This document shows positions 34,853 through 42,318 of a DNA stretch of 64,000 nt, in pieces. Every line of letters begins with the position of its first letter. Within the stretch, counting starts at the first letter, position 1. Origin of the DNA: Haliea sp963974125 (lineage in GTDB: Bacteria; Pseudomonadota; Gammaproteobacteria; Pseudomonadales; Halieaceae); contig CAXBCH010000003.1 of assembly GCA_963974125.1 (NCBI GenBank), positions 62,001 through 126,000 of the forward strand, read 5' to 3'. The notes under the pieces were generated by a model. The model searched no databases. It saw only the letters and a program-made list of their open reading frames with translations, and was not told the origin of the DNA. The translations under genes and the position numbers were made by a program.

Positions 34853-35566
34853 ATGGAAAAGGTAATCTATTGCCTGTGGCGCCGGGACACTGTGCCGGCG
34901 GATGACTTCGGGTCCGGCTTGCGGCAGCAGCTGGTGCCGCAGTTGCAGGCCCTGGCGGCGCTGCGCGGACTGCGGCTGGCGGTGGTGGACAGTGCGGTCG
35001 CTGCGGCCGCCGACAAGCGCATGCAGACCAGCGGGCCACTGCCCGATGCATTGCTGTCGCTGTGGCTGGATGATGCTTGGCAGCGACCGGACCCCGCCGC
35101 ACTGGTGCCGGAGCTGGTGGCTCGTAGCTGCGCCTGGCTGGTGTCCGAGGCCGAGCCCATTGTCAACGACACACAGCCTCCCGGGGCCGACGCCAAGGTG
35201 CCCGGCTTCTGCCAGGTGGCGCTGCTGCAGCGGCCGCCGCGACTGGATGAGCAAAGCTGGCTGGGGATATGGAAGGGCAGTCACGGCCAGGTGGCAATCG
35301 ACACCCAGGCCACCTTTGCCTACCGCCAGAACCTGGTGGTGTGTGCGCTGGATGATGACGCGCCACTGTTGCATGCCGTGGTCGAGGAGAACTTCCCCGA
35401 CGCGGCGATGACCTCGAAGCACGCCTTCTACGCAGCGGCGGATGATGCGACGCTGGCGGCCCATGAAGCCGCGATGATGGAGAGCTGTGCCCGCTTCATC
35501 GACTTCGACAAAATCGATGTCGTGCCCATGAGCGAATACCTGTTCAGCGCTGCTGCAGGGCCCTGA
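34853..35566 (+). CDS. EthD-domain protein, tandem alpha+beta barrel
   Basis: 237-aa protein whose C-terminal half matches the EthD fold ('LDEQSWLGIWKGSHGQVA'). The N-terminal half looks like a second, diverged ferredoxin-like module (MEKVIYCLWRR...), so one chain would form the barrel that EthD proteins usually make as dimers. EthD proteins accompany ring-oxidising pathways without a settled function. It is coupled to the preceding SDR and overlaps the 3' end of htpX by 23 bp on the other strand. Confidence 0.75.
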   Translation: MEKVIYCLWRRDTVPADDFGSGLRQQLVPQLQALAALRGLRLAVVDSAVAAAADKRMQTSGPLPDALLSLWLDDAWQRPDPAALVPELVARSCAWLVSEAEPIVNDTQPPGADAKVPGFCQVALLQRPPRLDEQSWLGIWKGSHGQVAIDTQATFAYRQNLVVCALDDDAPLLHAVVEENFPDAAMTSKHAFYAAADDATLAAHEAAMMESCARFIDFDKIDVVPMSEYLFSAAAGP

Positions 35567-36425
35567 TCCGGTCCTCCAGCGGCGGGTGCGAGCGGAACAG
35601 GCCGGACAGGCCCTCTTTCAGCTGCTCGCTGATCCCGAAAGCCGTCAATTCACCGGGCAGGTCCTGGGGCAGGCCCTGTTCCGCCCGCAGCCGCTGCAGG
35701 GCGCCGATCATGGCAGCATTGCCCGCGAGGCTGGCGCCGGCGGCGTCGGCCCGGTACTCGCGCCAGCGCGAGAACCAGAACACGATCATGCTGGCGAGGA
35801 TGCTGAGCACGATCTGGGCGACGATCGTTACCACGTAGTAGCCAATGCCGTAGCCGTTCTGGGTCTTGAACACCACCCGGTCCACCGTGTGGCCGATGAT
35901 CCGCGCAAAGAACAGCACGAAGGTGTTGACCACCCCCTGAATGAGCGTGAGCGTCACCATGTCGCCATTGGCCACGTGGCCGATTTCATGGGCCATGACG
36001 GCGCGCGCTTCCTCGCGGCTGAAACGCTGCAGCAAGCCGCTGCTGACAGCGACCAGGGCGGCGTTGCGGTTCCAGCCTGTGGCAAAGGCATTGGCGGCCT
36101 CGGAGGGAAAAATGCCGACCTCGGGCATGCCGATGCCGGCTTCCCGGGCCAGTTCGCGTACGGTGTCCAGCAACCACTGTTCATCGCGGGTGCGCGGGTT
36201 GTCGATGATCCGGGTGCCGGTGCCGCGCTTCGCCATCCACTTGGACAGGAACAGGGAGATCAGCGAGCCCCCAAACCCGAACAGGGCGCAGAAGATCAGC
36301 AGGGAACCCAGGTTCAGGTCGACGCCATTGGCGGCGAGGATGCCGTCCAGCCCGAGCAGGCTGAAGACAAGACTGACCAGTACCAGTACCGCGATGTTGG
36401 TCGCCAGGAAAAGCAGGATTCTCAT
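35544..36425 (-). CDS. htpX: Membrane metalloprotease HtpX
   Basis: Zinc-dependent inner-membrane protease for misfolded membrane proteins, 293 aa. Four hydrophobic segments are visible (about 5-25, 40-60, 160-180, 195-215) and the zinc motif HEIGH at 146-150, with a downstream Glu in EYRADAAGA as third ligand. It is the last gene of a minus-strand operon with VWA and J-domain genes, fitting a membrane quality-control role. Confidence 0.95.
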   Translation of the reverse strand: MRILLFLATNIAVLVLVSLVFSLLGLDGILAANGVDLNLGSLLIFCALFGFGGSLISLFLSKWMAKRGTGTRIIDNPRTRDEQWLLDTVRELAREAGIGMPEVGIFPSEAANAFATGWNRNAALVAVSSGLLQRFSREEARAVMAHEIGHVANGDMVTLTLIQGVVNTFVLFFARIIGHTVDRVVFKTQNGYGIGYYVVTIVAQIVLSILASMIVFWFSRWREYRADAAGASLAGNAAMIGALQRLRAEQGLPQDLPGELTAFGISEQLKEGLSGLFRSHPPLEDRIRALQQR

Positions 36426-36455
36426 GTTGCTGTTGCACCTCGTGGTGGTGGTTGT

Positions 36456-36770
36456 TCAAGCTCCGGTTTGACCGTCAACCGGTGTGTCCTGTTCCGTGGC
36501 GCCAGCAGATATTGGCGGGTCTGTCGCAGCCGGCTGGGGCAGGGGGTTGCTGCTGGGCTCGAGCAGTGGTTCAGCGCGCTCGTCCACCGCCGCGGTGACG
36601 ACCTCGCCGCGCAGGTCGACATCCTTGCTGCTGAGCTCGAACAGCAGGTTGACCGCCTCATCCTGGTGCTTCACACGCTGCACTGCCCTGGCATCGCGGC
36701 CGTCGACCCAGGCCTTGCTCTTGCCCCAGTAGTGGCCCAGCTGATTGCGGATGACAAATACGTCGCTCAT
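36456..36770 (-). CDS. Conserved small hypothetical protein, 104 aa
   Basis: The first ~60 residues are compact and charged (MSDVFVIRNQLGHYWGKSKA...). The last 40 are low-complexity, rich in Pro, Ala and Glu, and probably disordered. There is no signal peptide or membrane segment. It is located between the J-protein gene and htpX on one transcript, 30 bp before htpX. I do not recognise the family. Confidence 0.7.
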   Translation of the reverse strand: MSDVFVIRNQLGHYWGKSKAWVDGRDARAVQRVKHQDEAVNLLFELSSKDVDLRGEVVTAAVDERAEPLLEPSSNPLPQPAATDPPISAGATEQDTPVDGQTGA

Positions 36771-36817
36771 GGTAAGCCGTGTTCCTCTGTGGTGGTGGGT
36801 GCCTGCTGCCGGCCGTT

Positions 36818-37534
36818 CTAGCCGAGCAGGAAATCCTTGGCCTGGTTGATCTTGGCGGCCAGGTAATCGTTGCCGCCGCGGTCCGGGTGCAGTTTCTGCA
36901 TGAGTTTCCGGTGTGCCTGCACGATATCCTCGTCACTGGCGTCGTCGCCCAGACCCAATACCGCCAATGCCTCGGTGCGGGACAGTCCGCCCTCGGAATC
37001 CGGTGCCGTCTGCTGATGTTTGCCAAAGCCGGATTCGCCGGGGAAGCGCTGCTCCAGATAACTGACCAGCAATTGTACCGAGTCATTGTCTTCCTGTTGG
37101 CAGAAAAGCAGAAGGCCCTCCAGCTGGCTGCGATCCAGTTCGTCCAGCCGCCAGTCCTGCAGCGGACCCCGCAGCACTTCGCCGCTCAGCTTGCCGGACT
37201 CGTGGTCCAGGTGCATGCGCAGGATGGCTGATTCCACCGTGGAGTGCTGCCCCGGACCCGCTGCGCTGGACTTGTTGCGCAGGGCCGACAACATGGGGAA
37301 CAGGCGTATCAGCAGCGGCAGCAGCTGGCGCGCGCCGACCAGCAGGCCGGTCAACGCGGCGCCGACCCAGTGCATGCGCCCGGTCACGGTCAGGAACACG
37401 ACGGCAGCCACGGCGATGCCGATCCCCAGTTTCAGGTACTGGGCCTTGCGCTGGTGGGGAGGCAGGGCCTGGGCGCGAATGAACAGGATGTAGAGGGCGA
37501 GCGCGATGGCCAGCAGCAGCAAGAGTTTCGGCAC
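36818..37534 (-). CDS. Membrane-anchored J-domain protein, Tim14/Pam18-like
   Basis: 238-aa protein with an N-terminal transmembrane helix (residues 3-20), more hydrophobic stretches at about 36-52 and 56-84, a soluble middle region, and a C-terminal J-like domain (about 187-238) with the HPD tripeptide at 216-218. The ending 'HPDRGGNDYLAAKINQAKD' closely matches the C-terminal signature of mitochondrial Tim14/Pam18, where HPDKGG is followed by A-KINEAKD. It should stimulate an Hsp70 (DnaK) at the membrane. It is 8 bp after the VWA gene. Confidence 0.88.
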   Translation of the reverse strand: MPKLLLLLAIALALYILFIRAQALPPHQRKAQYLKLGIGIAVAAVVFLTVTGRMHWVGAALTGLLVGARQLLPLLIRLFPMLSALRNKSSAAGPGQHSTVESAILRMHLDHESGKLSGEVLRGPLQDWRLDELDRSQLEGLLLFCQQEDNDSVQLLVSYLEQRFPGESGFGKHQQTAPDSEGGLSRTEALAVLGLGDDASDEDIVQAHRKLMQKLHPDRGGNDYLAAKINQAKDFLLG

Positions 37535-37542
37535 GTCGGTCC

Positions 37543-38229
37543 TCAGGGCTTGAGTTGTTGGAGCAGCAGTTTAGCACCCTCCCCGGGGTTATTCTCCAAC
37601 GCCGCCCGGCCACCGGCGGCATAGCGCGCCACTGCGCCCAGCAATTCCGCCAGGGTGTGGGCGCTGCGGTGATCAAGGCGTGCCCAGGCACCACCGCTGA
37701 GTCGGGCCATGCTCTGGAAGGTGCGGCGTACGAGGGGGTCGTCGCCCTCCTGAAACAGGAATAGCGGCAATTTCAGCAGCCCGCACTCTCCGGCCTGGTT
37801 GCAGAGGCTGTCGGGCAGTTCTTCCACGGCGTCGCCGATGAATACAAGAGCACGCACCGGCGTCTCCCGGTGCACCTGCTGGGCGTGGCGCAGCAGGCGG
37901 CCGATCTGGGTATGCCCGCCCTCGCAGCGCACCGTCGCCATCTGACTGGCCAGGGCCTGGGTGTCGCGCAGCCAGGGGCTGGCGTGGAATTCCTGGAAGC
38001 CGCGGTAGTAACAGAGTTGTACTGATAGTGAGGCTATGCGACCGGCGCTCACAAACATGTCGGACTGCAGCTGTCGGGCGATGCTCCAGGTGGGTTCGCG
38101 ACTGGCAGTGGCATCGATGGCAAACAGGAGGCGCGGATGTTTTTCCGCAAATGTTGCCACCGCCTTGCTCTTGCTGAGAAAGGCCTGTACGTCCTTGCTG
38201 CTGGCCTTGCGGGCCGGGGTTTTTGCCAT
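37543..38229 (-). CDS. VWA-like MIDAS-domain protein
   Basis: 228-aa soluble protein with a von Willebrand A-like fold. The metal-site motif is DATAS (residues 39-43, in FAIDATASREPTW), a DxTxS variant of DxSxS. The conserved block CYYRGFQEFHASPW follows. Similar proteins sit next to membrane J-domain genes in alphaproteobacteria, as here. It probably scaffolds a complex; the partner is unknown. Confidence 0.82.
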   Translation of the reverse strand: MAKTPARKASSKDVQAFLSKSKAVATFAEKHPRLLFAIDATASREPTWSIARQLQSDMFVSAGRIASLSVQLCYYRGFQEFHASPWLRDTQALASQMATVRCEGGHTQIGRLLRHAQQVHRETPVRALVFIGDAVEELPDSLCNQAGECGLLKLPLFLFQEGDDPLVRRTFQSMARLSGGAWARLDHRSAHTLAELLGAVARYAAGGRAALENNPGEGAKLLLQQLKP

Positions 38230-38241
38230 GGCGTTCCGAGG

Positions 38242-38433
38242 CTAGTGCCGGCGCTCCAGTTTGCCCAGGCGCTCCAGTTCGGCAAGGTAGTGGCGGCGCT
38301 CGGCGAGTTCGGCAACGGCCTTCTGCAGGCTGCCTTCGTCGAGAGACTGCTGGCTTTCCTGGCCGGCCACGATGCGCCAGAGCTTGCGGCTGCAGAACTC
38401 GCCCGGGTCGAATGTGGTGTTGTGTGTTGTCAT
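38242..38433 (-). CDS. Small conserved protein, 63 aa
   Basis: A hydrophilic, helix-prone protein ('GSLQKAVAELAERRHYLAEL') with no membrane segment, starting MTTHNTTFDPGEFC. It is the first gene of the minus-strand operon with VWA, J-protein, 104-aa and htpX genes, 12 bp before the VWA gene. I do not recognise a family. Confidence 0.65.
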   Translation of the reverse strand: MTTHNTTFDPGEFCSRKLWRIVAGQESQQSLDEGSLQKAVAELAERRHYLAELERLGKLERRH

Positions 38434-38639
38434 GGTGTAGTCCTTTTACTCAGTAGCTCAGACCACGGCAGACTGCTTTGGTTCGTGGCCCGGCTGTTTC
38501 CGGATCGCTGCAGACTAGGGCATAAACATGACAGTCGTGTGGCGCAACCGGAAACCGACATGGATTCGAGCTTACACCGGCTACACGGGCGAGGGGAAGG
38601 GCAGTACACTGGCGCCTGTGCAGCAACGAGGTAACGACG

Positions 38640-39305
38640 ATGAGCCTGTTCGACATTCGCAAGAAACGCGCTATCCCCACCCCCGATTCGGCGCTGCCCG
38701 GCAGGTCGGAGCCAATGCCGGTACCCGCCGCGCACTACGTCAATGGCCACCCGTTGTCCGGGCCGTTCCCCGCACACCTGCAGCAGGCGGTATTTGGCAT
38801 GGGCTGTTTCTGGGGCGTGGAGCGCCTGTTCTGGCAGTTGCCCGGGGTATTCACCACGGCGGCCGGCTATGCCGGAGGCCATACCCCCAACCCCACCTAC
38901 CAGGAAGTGTGTAGCGGCCAGACGGGTCATACGGAAGCGGTGCTGGTGGTGTTCGATCCCGCGCAGATCAGCTACACCGAGCTGTTGCAGCACTTCTGGG
39001 AGGGACACGACCCCACCCAGGGCATGCGCCAGGGCAATGACCTGGGGACCCAGTATCGCTCGGCGATCTACACCTATGGCGCCGAACAGCAGCAGGCTGC
39101 CGAACGCAGCCGCGAGCAGTTCCAGACCGCCCTGGATGGCGCCGGCTACGACGCCATCACCACCGAGATCCTGCCCGCGCCACCTTTCTACTATGCCGAA
39201 GAGTATCACCAGCAGTATCTGGCCAAGAACCCCGGTGGTTATTGCGGCCTGGGCGGCACCGGGGTGTCCTGCCCGGCCGGTCTCGCCACCAGTAGTGTAA
39301 GTTGA
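38640..39305 (+). CDS. msrA: Peptide-methionine (S)-S-oxide reductase MsrA
   Basis: Repairs methionine-S-sulfoxide using a catalytic cysteine. The 221-aa protein has the active-site GMGCFWGVER with nucleophile C56, the GGHTPNPTY and GHTE segments, and C-terminal resolving cysteines near YCGLGGTGVSC. There is a ~50-residue N-terminal extension, as in longer bacterial MsrA. GAGG lies 7 nt before the ATG. It is divergent from the htpX operon. Confidence 0.95.
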   Translation: MSLFDIRKKRAIPTPDSALPGRSEPMPVPAAHYVNGHPLSGPFPAHLQQAVFGMGCFWGVERLFWQLPGVFTTAAGYAGGHTPNPTYQEVCSGQTGHTEAVLVVFDPAQISYTELLQHFWEGHDPTQGMRQGNDLGTQYRSAIYTYGAEQQQAAERSREQFQTALDGAGYDAITTEILPAPPFYYAEEYHQQYLAKNPGGYCGLGGTGVSCPAGLATSSVS

Positions 39306-39399
39306 ACCAGCCGCGTTAAACCGACTGCGCGCAACGGGCATTCCCGATCGCGGTAATTTGCCGTCTTGCTGTTGTGCCTGAAAGACTGCTTTAATCGAA

Positions 39400-39415
39400 A
39401 CTAACCGTCGTTAGT
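39400..39415. promoter_or_regulatory. Candidate operator upstream of the TonB-dependent receptor
   Basis: Perfect dyad ACTAAC-CGTC-GTTAGT. It covers the expected -35 position for the TATAAT at 39431-39436 (17-bp spacer would put -35 at 39408-39413). Length and layout suit a TetR-family repressor, but no such regulator is in the window. Confidence 0.45.
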
Positions 39416-39430
39416 GGCGCGATTAATAAT

Positions 39431-39436
39431 TATAAT
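39431..39436 (+). promoter_or_regulatory. -10 element of the TonB-dependent receptor gene
   Basis: TATAAT in an AT-rich stretch 17 bp upstream of the ATG at 39453, with the GAGAGGT Shine-Dalgarno immediately following. The matching -35 is poor and lies inside the dyad above. The very short leader (under 20 nt) is notable. Confidence 0.5.
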
Positions 39437-39452
39437 CAGAGAGGTACAGTTG

Positions 39453-41918
39453 ATGTTGAAGCGTGGTGCAAGACCTTCGTCCGTAATGTCCCTTGCGGTT
39501 GCCGCTGCGCTTGCCGGTGCGGTACCGCTGCCGGTGCTGGCCCAGGGCATGGTGCTCGAGGAAGTGCTGGTAACTGCCCGCAAGCGCGCGGAAAGCCTGC
39601 AGGAAACCCCGCTGGCGGTGACCGCACTCGACGCCGAAGGTCTGCGCGAGGCCGGCGTTCGCAATCTGGCGGATCTGAATAGCCTGGCTCCCAACATCGA
39701 TGTGGTGGAGGCCAATGGCGCGGCGCCTCTCGCCAGTGTCTACATCCGCGGTGTCGGCCAGCGCAATACCGGCGAAAACATCGATTCCGGGGTCGGTATC
39801 TACATCGACGACATCTACCTCGGTCGCCCCGATGGCGCCCTGCTTGATCTCAACGATATCCAGTCGGTGCAGGTACTGCGCGGTCCCCAGGGCACCCTGT
39901 TTGGCAAGAACACCACCGGCGGCGCCCTGGTCTTCACCACCAACAAGCCGGTCGAGGAATTCGAGGGTTCGGTGGGGGTTCGGGTCGGCAACTACGACCG
40001 CCTCGATACCGAGTTCGTCCTCAACCTGCCGCTGACCGACACGCTGTGGACGCGGTTTTCCGGAGTCACCCGCAAGCGCGATGGCCATATCGAGAACCTG
40101 TTCGACGGCAAGGATTACATGGATGAGGACCGCCAGAGCATTATCTGGCAGACCCGCTGGGTTGCCAGCGACGACCTCACCCTGGACCTGAACCTGAACT
40201 GGGCCGACACCGACCAGCGCATGCGGCCCATGAAGTGCGCCAATGTCAACGATACTGGATGGCAGGCGACGCTGTTCAATGCCCTGGCCATTGGCCCTGC
40301 GACGGGCCGCACCCTGGCGGATTTCTGCCAGGATGCGGCCGATGCCGGTGGCGGCGACATGCGCACGGTCATTTCCGACCTCGGCGGGGAGTACAAGGCC
40401 GAGAACCGGGGGGCCTCGCTGGTCGCGGAGTGGGCGCTGAGCACTGACCTGTCAATCAAGAGCATCAGCGGCTATCGCTATACCGAGGCCTCGCAGAACG
40501 ACGAGCTGGATCACACCGGTATCCCGTTCCTGCATCGCACCAATACCGTGCACCCCGAGGGAGGCGCCGGTGAAAGCGACCAGTTCAGTCAGGAGTTCCA
40601 GATCATTGGCAGTGCCTTTGACGACCGCCTGCAGTATGTCACTGGTCTCTATTGGTTCGAGGAGGAGAGCAAGGGGCGGCAAAGCATCAGCTTCCTGGGG
40701 CCCTTCGATCCCGCGATCGCCAACCTGTTCTTTCTCAACCTCTCCGCAGACACCCAGACCGCCAACAACGATGCGGTGGCGGCCTACGCCCAGCTGGAAT
40801 GGGAATTCAATCCCCAGTGGCGGGCAACCCTGGGCTTGCGCTATACCGACGAAAGCCGGGAGCTGAAAATCCAGGACCTGGCGATCGACCCGTCCACCCT
40901 CGATCTCAACGGCGGTCCGGCAATTCCTGTGGGCGGTGGCCTGTATGTGGTCCAGCGGCCGGGGTTCGAGTACAACCCCGGGTTTGCCCTGGTCGAGGAC
41001 GGGGTGCGCCAGCGCAAGGTCTCCAACAACGACCTGACCCCGATGGCGAGCATTCAATACCTGATCGATGGCAACAGCTGGCTGGACCAGGGCAGCTTCT
41101 ACCTCACCTACAGCGAGGGCTTCCTGTCCGGCGGCTTGTCCGAATCTCCCACCGGGGAGCTGGAGCGCTTCGAGCCCGAGGAAGTCGAGAATATCGAGCT
41201 GGGGTTCAAGCTCGATCTGCTGCAGCGTCGCCTGCGCCTCAACGGTGCCTTGTTCTACACGGACTACACCAATCGCCAGCTTACCACCCTGGTCATCAAC
41301 CCGGAGGTCAACTCTCCCTCACCGGCCACCATCAACGCGGCCGAGTCCACCATCAAGGGTTTTGAACTGGAGAGTACCTGGCTGGCCACGGACAACCTGA
41401 TCATCGGTTTCAACGCCACCATCACCGACGGTGACATCAAGGAGTTCATGGACGAGCAGATCACGATTGCCGATGCCTCCGTACCCCCGGGCCCCGGCTG
41501 CGTGCGTGCCGACCTGACCCTGCTGCAGGTTGACTCCTGCCCCAATGATCGCTCCGGTGAGAACCTGCCGCGGCTGGCCGAGCAGACCTACCTGCTGTCG
41601 GCCCAGTACAATCTGGAAACCGCCTACGGGACCTTTACCCCGCGCCTGCAGGCGAGCTGGAAGCTCGACATGGAGTTCTGCTTTGACGCGCTGAGCTGCA
41701 CCACCGGCCTCTGGTTTGAAGACGAACAGTTCGAGCTGAGCGCACGGCTGGGGTGGGTCTCTCCCGATGAGCGCTGGGTCGGGTCCCTGTTCGGCACCAA
41801 CCTGACCGACGAGGACTACATCAACGGCGGTACCGCGCTGGTGGAGTCCTCGGGAACCGGCGGCTTCGCGGTGGCGCCGCCGCGGATGTACGGCGCGGAG
41901 ATCCAGTACCGGTTCTGA
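39453..41918 (+). CDS. TonB-dependent outer-membrane receptor
   Basis: Energy-coupled outer-membrane transporter, 821 aa. It has a signal peptide (to about AQG, residue 31), a TonB-box-like 'EEVLVTARKR', a plug domain ('IRGVGQR', 'VLRGPQGTLFGKNTTGGAL') and a C-terminal 22-strand barrel ending in the canonical YRF. Receptors of this type in marine gammaproteobacteria import organic substrates as well as siderophores. No iron-specific neighbour is seen. It could serve the adjacent catabolic genes, which is inference. The ATG at 39453 is chosen because of the GAGAGGT Shine-Dalgarno and the signal peptide. Confidence 0.92.
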   Translation: MLKRGARPSSVMSLAVAAALAGAVPLPVLAQGMVLEEVLVTARKRAESLQETPLAVTALDAEGLREAGVRNLADLNSLAPNIDVVEANGAAPLASVYIRGVGQRNTGENIDSGVGIYIDDIYLGRPDGALLDLNDIQSVQVLRGPQGTLFGKNTTGGALVFTTNKPVEEFEGSVGVRVGNYDRLDTEFVLNLPLTDTLWTRFSGVTRKRDGHIENLFDGKDYMDEDRQSIIWQTRWVASDDLTLDLNLNWADTDQRMRPMKCANVNDTGWQATLFNALAIGPATGRTLADFCQDAADAGGGDMRTVISDLGGEYKAENRGASLVAEWALSTDLSIKSISGYRYTEASQNDELDHTGIPFLHRTNTVHPEGGAGESDQFSQEFQIIGSAFDDRLQYVTGLYWFEEESKGRQSISFLGPFDPAIANLFFLNLSADTQTANNDAVAAYAQLEWEFNPQWRATLGLRYTDESRELKIQDLAIDPSTLDLNGGPAIPVGGGLYVVQRPGFEYNPGFALVEDGVRQRKVSNNDLTPMASIQYLIDGNSWLDQGSFYLTYSEGFLSGGLSESPTGELERFEPEEVENIELGFKLDLLQRRLRLNGALFYTDYTNRQLTTLVINPEVNSPSPATINAAESTIKGFELESTWLATDNLIIGFNATITDGDIKEFMDEQITIADASVPPGPGCVRADLTLLQVDSCPNDRSGENLPRLAEQTYLLSAQYNLETAYGTFTPRLQASWKLDMEFCFDALSCTTGLWFEDEQFELSARLGWVSPDERWVGSLFGTNLTDEDYINGGTALVESSGTGGFAVAPPRMYGAEIQYRF

Positions 41919-41962
41919 TTCGGACCAGCTGGTTGATGCCGGCGAGAGTGCCGGAGAGCCAC

Positions 41963-42046
41963 GGCAGGCTACTGGGACACGCCGTTAATACGTCCATGTA
42001 GGCTCGGTGACGGCATCCATGCCGTCAACGGTCCCAGTACCCCGCC
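41963..42046 (+). repeat. Structured inverted-repeat module A
   Basis: Outer arms 41963-41978 and 42031-42046 pair at 14 of 16 positions. They enclose the 54-nt core at 41976-42029, which contains a perfect inner hairpin TGACGGCAT-CC-ATGCCGTCA. The core begins with GACACGCCGT and contains TGTAGGCT. Confidence 0.8.
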
Positions 42047-42146
42047 ATGACTCCCCGGCACCGGTGGCTACGCGGTGGCCCCCCGTTGGTCTACAACAAG
42101 GCCGCCGAGGGCCGAAGCTCCGCAGGTTGGTAGCGGGCGGGGGAGG

Positions 42147-42234
42147 GGCAGGTCCATCCGCGACTCTTGACAGCATGGACGCTGTCAAGAAGCCTACAGG
42201 GAGGTATCCACGGCGTGTCGCGGGTGGACCTGCC
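42147..42234 (-). repeat. Structured inverted-repeat module B
   Basis: Outer arms 42147-42164 and 42217-42234 pair at 17 of 18 positions. They enclose the 54-nt core at 42166-42219 in the opposite orientation to module A. The cores agree at 43 of 54 positions. The inner hairpin is CTTGACAGC-ATGGAC-GCTGTCAAG; one G-C pair of module A is replaced by A-T here, keeping the stem. Confidence 0.8.
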
Positions 42235-42252
42235 GCTTCCGCGCCCAGCGTC

Positions 42253-42318
42253 GCTCCTGGAAAGCACTCAGACAGCCCGCCCTGGCAGCATTGCTCCTGG
42301 AAAGCACTCAGATAGCCC
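42253..42318. repeat. 40-bp-period direct repeat entering the rsmE 3' end
   Basis: GCTCCTGGAAAGCACTCAGA occurs at 42253-42272 and again at 42293-42312, each followed by C/T and AGCCC (25 of 26 match). The second copy contains the rsmE stop codon and its last codons. Confidence 0.8.

Larger units (their letters stand above)
41919..42307. other. 389-bp gene-free composite of structured repeats
   Basis: No coding frame has family character. The stretch contains two inverted copies of a 54-nt core within self-complementary outer arms, a ~100-nt spacer, and a 40-bp-period direct repeat that runs into the rsmE stop codon. It separates the convergent TonB-receptor and rsmE genes. Confidence 0.75.

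Noticed and set aside
38434..38639. Possible small gene around 38528 between the 63-aa gene and msrA
   Set aside because: The only long frame there runs out of frame into msrA, has no Shine-Dalgarno and no recognisable sequence; it is most likely promoter DNA.
39306..39452. Ferric-uptake (Fur) box before the TonB-dependent receptor
   Set aside because: The AT-rich stretch near 39423-39440 does not contain the GATAATGAT-type repeats; the dyad there is ACTAAC/GTTAGT instead.
41963..42318. CRISPR array or IS remnant in the 42-kb repeat region
   Set aside because: There are only two inverted cores and two direct copies, without regular spacers. No transposase frame and no target-site duplication are visible.
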